Shown in pieces: positions 61,201 to 64,000 of a stretch of DNA of 64,000 bases; the first letter of the stretch is position 1, and every line of letters begins with the position of its first letter. The notes beneath the pieces are model-generated. The model searched no databases. It was not told the origin of the DNA and saw only the letters and a program-made list of their open reading frames with translations. The position numbers and the translations under genes were made by a program. Location: assembly GCA_013397695.1 (NCBI GenBank), contig VYZI01000257.1, positions 938,494-1,002,493 on the forward strand, read 5' to 3'. The stretch is from Centropus unirufus (taxonomy: Eukaryota; Chordata; Aves; Cuculiformes; Centropidae).

Positions 61201-64000
61201 ATCAGAAAGCCTGACATTTGGCTAATGTCAGACATCACCTACATTGTCATTTGATTTCCCTTTTCCCCCTTGGGTGTTGCTTCACTAATGACCTAAAGGT
61301 GGTAATGAAATGCAAAGAGATTAAGGGCAGAGCTTTCGAAAATGAAGCAATATATGCTTTGACATTAACATGCCACTCATGGAAATATTCAGAAGTGTAT
61401 ATTATTTACCAAGCCATATGATGCAGGTCTTTAAAAAACTATGTGTAAACATTCTCATCATTTATCCAATTAGATACTAATTTGCTTCAAATTCTGTAAG
61501 AATTTTCACCAGAACACAAGATATCTGTGAGAAACAACACAAAGTCTGTGATGTTTTACAATTATATCACTGTCTCTGATGCAGGAAGATGAAGATTTTG
61601 CCCTCCCTTTCATGCGAAACAGCATGCAAATCACAAAGTTTCTGTGCTATCAGACTCTGCATGCCTCGTATGTAATTAGCTCCCTCCCTTTCTCTTGGAA
61701 GTCTGAGATCAAATAACATATGCAAAATGATATGATATTTTTCCTCTGTCTCCTTCCATGAAATATCTTCTGACACCAATATGTTGTGATACCTGAGGAA
61801 AGAATACTCACCATCTTCTTTGCAGAAACACCATAGAGATGTAAGTGTAAAGAATTAAGACCATCTTGTTACCTTGTAGGAAAACATGGTAAAATATGCA
61901 AGCGGCATTGTGGAATAACACAAAGGCAAAGCTTAAAATGTCCTCAAGAGATTACACAAGCAACACTGCTCTAGAAACTCCTGAGAGCACCGCAGGGAAT
62001 TTCAGCTCAGACCTGCTCCCCACAGTGCTGTAGCATCCCCTGCAGCTGTGAGGTTTGGCTCTGCCAGTTGCCAAGGGCTCTGTGGGCACAGGAAACCAAT
62101 CCCAGACACCACTAGAAAAGCACCTCAGCACTGAGGCCATCACAGAGAGCATGCTGGAACAGGGCAGGAGAGCCCCCAGGACAATATCAAACCATGTGCT
62201 TCTCCCCCATGTAAGGAAGCCCCTGGGAACTGCAAATCAATTCAGAGCAGTACATTGAAAGTAACTTCACCTGGGGACCAATTTAGAAGGCCCCAACATG
62301 AAAGGAGAGAGACAACTTAAAAACTATTTACCACCTGTACTGTACCATTGTTCCTCCATCATCACAGAAGTTAGAATGGTGCCTACTTTAATTCAGGCCA
62401 TCAAGTAAATTGAACCTTACAGAATTTCAGCTTGTTCACATCACCTCAACACAGTACTGTAGTCTCCTCCTCCCATGCCCAGACACACTGTTACACATCT
62501 TTTTTTCCCTGCAGTGAATAGTTAGGATTTCTAATAATTCTCCAGACTCACCACTGATAACAGCACCTCAACCATTAATGTGGAAACTCCACACTCTTAA
62601 AGGAGATTGTCCTACACTGTTTTTTCAAGATGCAAGTATACTGCAGCAGTGCACTGTAATATTAGAGACTGCATTACAAGTTAACAGTAATATGAGTATT
62701 TCACTGAAGAGAACCATTCCTAACTACTCTTTATTAGCATTTTTTAAATTCACTAAGCTTCTTCACATCAGTAAAGAAGATTATTGCACCATAATTTTAA
62801 AGAAAATGTGGCTATCATAACAATAAGATCTTAAGTATTTTCCAATTACTTCTGCCTAAGGCCTTCCAAGCACTGGGAATGAGAACTCTGATATCTATGA
62901 CTTCTTCCCACATCCTGCTCTATTTTCTCAGGCTCATCTCTAGGTAGGAATGGTTTTTTCTTCTTGCCAAGGTCCTCATTCAAATCACACAGCAGCTTGC
63001 ATTTGTCCCATAACTTTCTAGGTAAAAATACAGATTATATTTCCAAGTCATTGATTCTCTCATACAGAATTTAAAGTGTTGGGAAACCCATCTTCATCTA
63101 AAATGTGTGTTACAAGAAATCCCAAGTTGCACTAGTTTCAATTGCATCTCAAACAAACCTCAAAGGGAGGTGCTACAGTTAGCACTGAAGAAAAAGAGGA
63201 AGACATACAGTTTAAGTAGGAAGAAAAAACACCAAGCACTTCGATTGGTTTTGTTCTTGTTTTTGCTTATATGAGTTTATCACTCTGCATTGTGCAGTGG
63301 TTTGGAAGGGGTGTGCATCTAGGATGAAATTCACCCCTACAAGAAATTCTCTTAAATATCCACCAGAACTAAAGCTTGGCGATGATAGGAATTTTACAGA
63401 GATGGTTGGCAAAGCATTTACCAGCTACCACCTACAAAACCACAGATGCAACCTTCATGGAATGCATGTTTCTTAGACCAAACTCACTAGATGAGCATAA
63501 GCAGATTTTGGTTCAGTTTCTTTCCTTACTGGACAACAAAGACTCAGCAAATTTCAACTTAAAACCTTGCATTAGGTTTAAAAAAAGGAGGAATGGTACA
63601 TCCTGCTGCTACAAAAAGTCAGAATCTGTTGTGGTTTGAAAGTGTCACCCACAAATCTGTAAAAAGAAGTGACAAATGATACCATGACATTCCCTATCAT
63701 GCCATGCACTTGCAGAGTTACACACCTAGCCCTGTCAGCTACATTAGCAAGACAGAAACTATCACTGAAATTACCTGAGTCAAGACAAATCTAAAACCTC
63801 TAGAGCTGACAAGAAAATTGAGATCCTTCCTGTGGAACCCTACTGGGTACTGCTGTGAAAAGCAAAAGCAGTTACTATGAGATGCAAAAAAAGGTCTATG
63901 GCAAAATCCACATTCTTTAGATCTCTCAGGTTCTCGTTTCACTGTATCTTAAGTAATAAATACTGACTGAATGAAGCTTGTCAGGATGTACAGACCAAAA
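58208..64000. other. Non-coding stretch, no feature recognised
   Basis: Ordinary DNA with open frames of 96 codons or fewer, often paired on opposite strands. It has no recognised repeat family, RNA gene, CpG island or palindrome of note. GC is slightly higher at 58.3-58.6 and 61.95-62.25 kb without any feature to account for it. Confidence 0.5.

Noticed and set aside
1..64000. Endogenous retrovirus or other viral insert
   Set aside because: No paired long terminal repeats, primer-binding-site context or polymerase-like open frame was recognised on either strand.

Overview
The window looks like non-coding nuclear DNA from a sauropsid vertebrate, most likely a bird. The best marker is a set of decayed chicken-repeat-1 (CR1) LINE 3' tails at about 2.87-3.26, 43.53-43.67 and 48.57-48.72 kb, with a weaker one at 17.15-17.47 kb. 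Very old tRNA-derived CORE-SINE (MIR-like) relics lie at 37.58-37.75 and 23.32-23.48 kb, and possibly at 46.35-46.50 kb. Low interspersed-repeat density, AT-rich composition (high thirties percent GC by eye, not computed), CpG scarcity and short A/T tracts fit an avian intergenic region or a very large intron. A turtle or crocodilian source is not excluded, but the low repeat load argues against it.

I found no protein-coding gene, recognisable exon, tRNA, rRNA, known microRNA, CpG-island promoter, LTR retrovirus or intact transposon. The longest open frames are 120-129 codons, about what chance gives in 64 kb of this composition, and none has a recognisable domain. The window is therefore annotated as repeats, small duplications, inverted repeats and candidate conserved regulatory segments. 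The regulatory calls rest on sequence texture (homeodomain-type TAAT cores, high complexity, retained CpG, palindromes). They are inference and no alignment was possible.

Layout. 0-13 kb: plain AT-rich DNA with one CR1 tail, one 24-bp tandem duplication and a candidate element near 1.5 kb. 13.4-15.4 kb: candidate conserved elements, including the longest open frame. 17-24 kb: a CR1 relic, a purine tract followed by a CpG-retaining segment, and a MIR-like relic. 24-37 kb: mostly featureless. 37-49 kb: a MIR relic, two CR1 tails, a GATA-type hairpin and a TAAT-rich hairpin block at 45.3 kb. 49.4 kb: an 85-bp near-perfect tandem duplication that looks recent. 53.4-58.2 kb: the densest run of conserved-looking AT-rich elements, with several exact palindromes. 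58.2-64 kb: nothing distinctive.

No genes work together here. If the window has a function, it is most plausibly a gene-poor regulatory landscape acting on a gene outside it. I found nothing that amounts to a new biological system.
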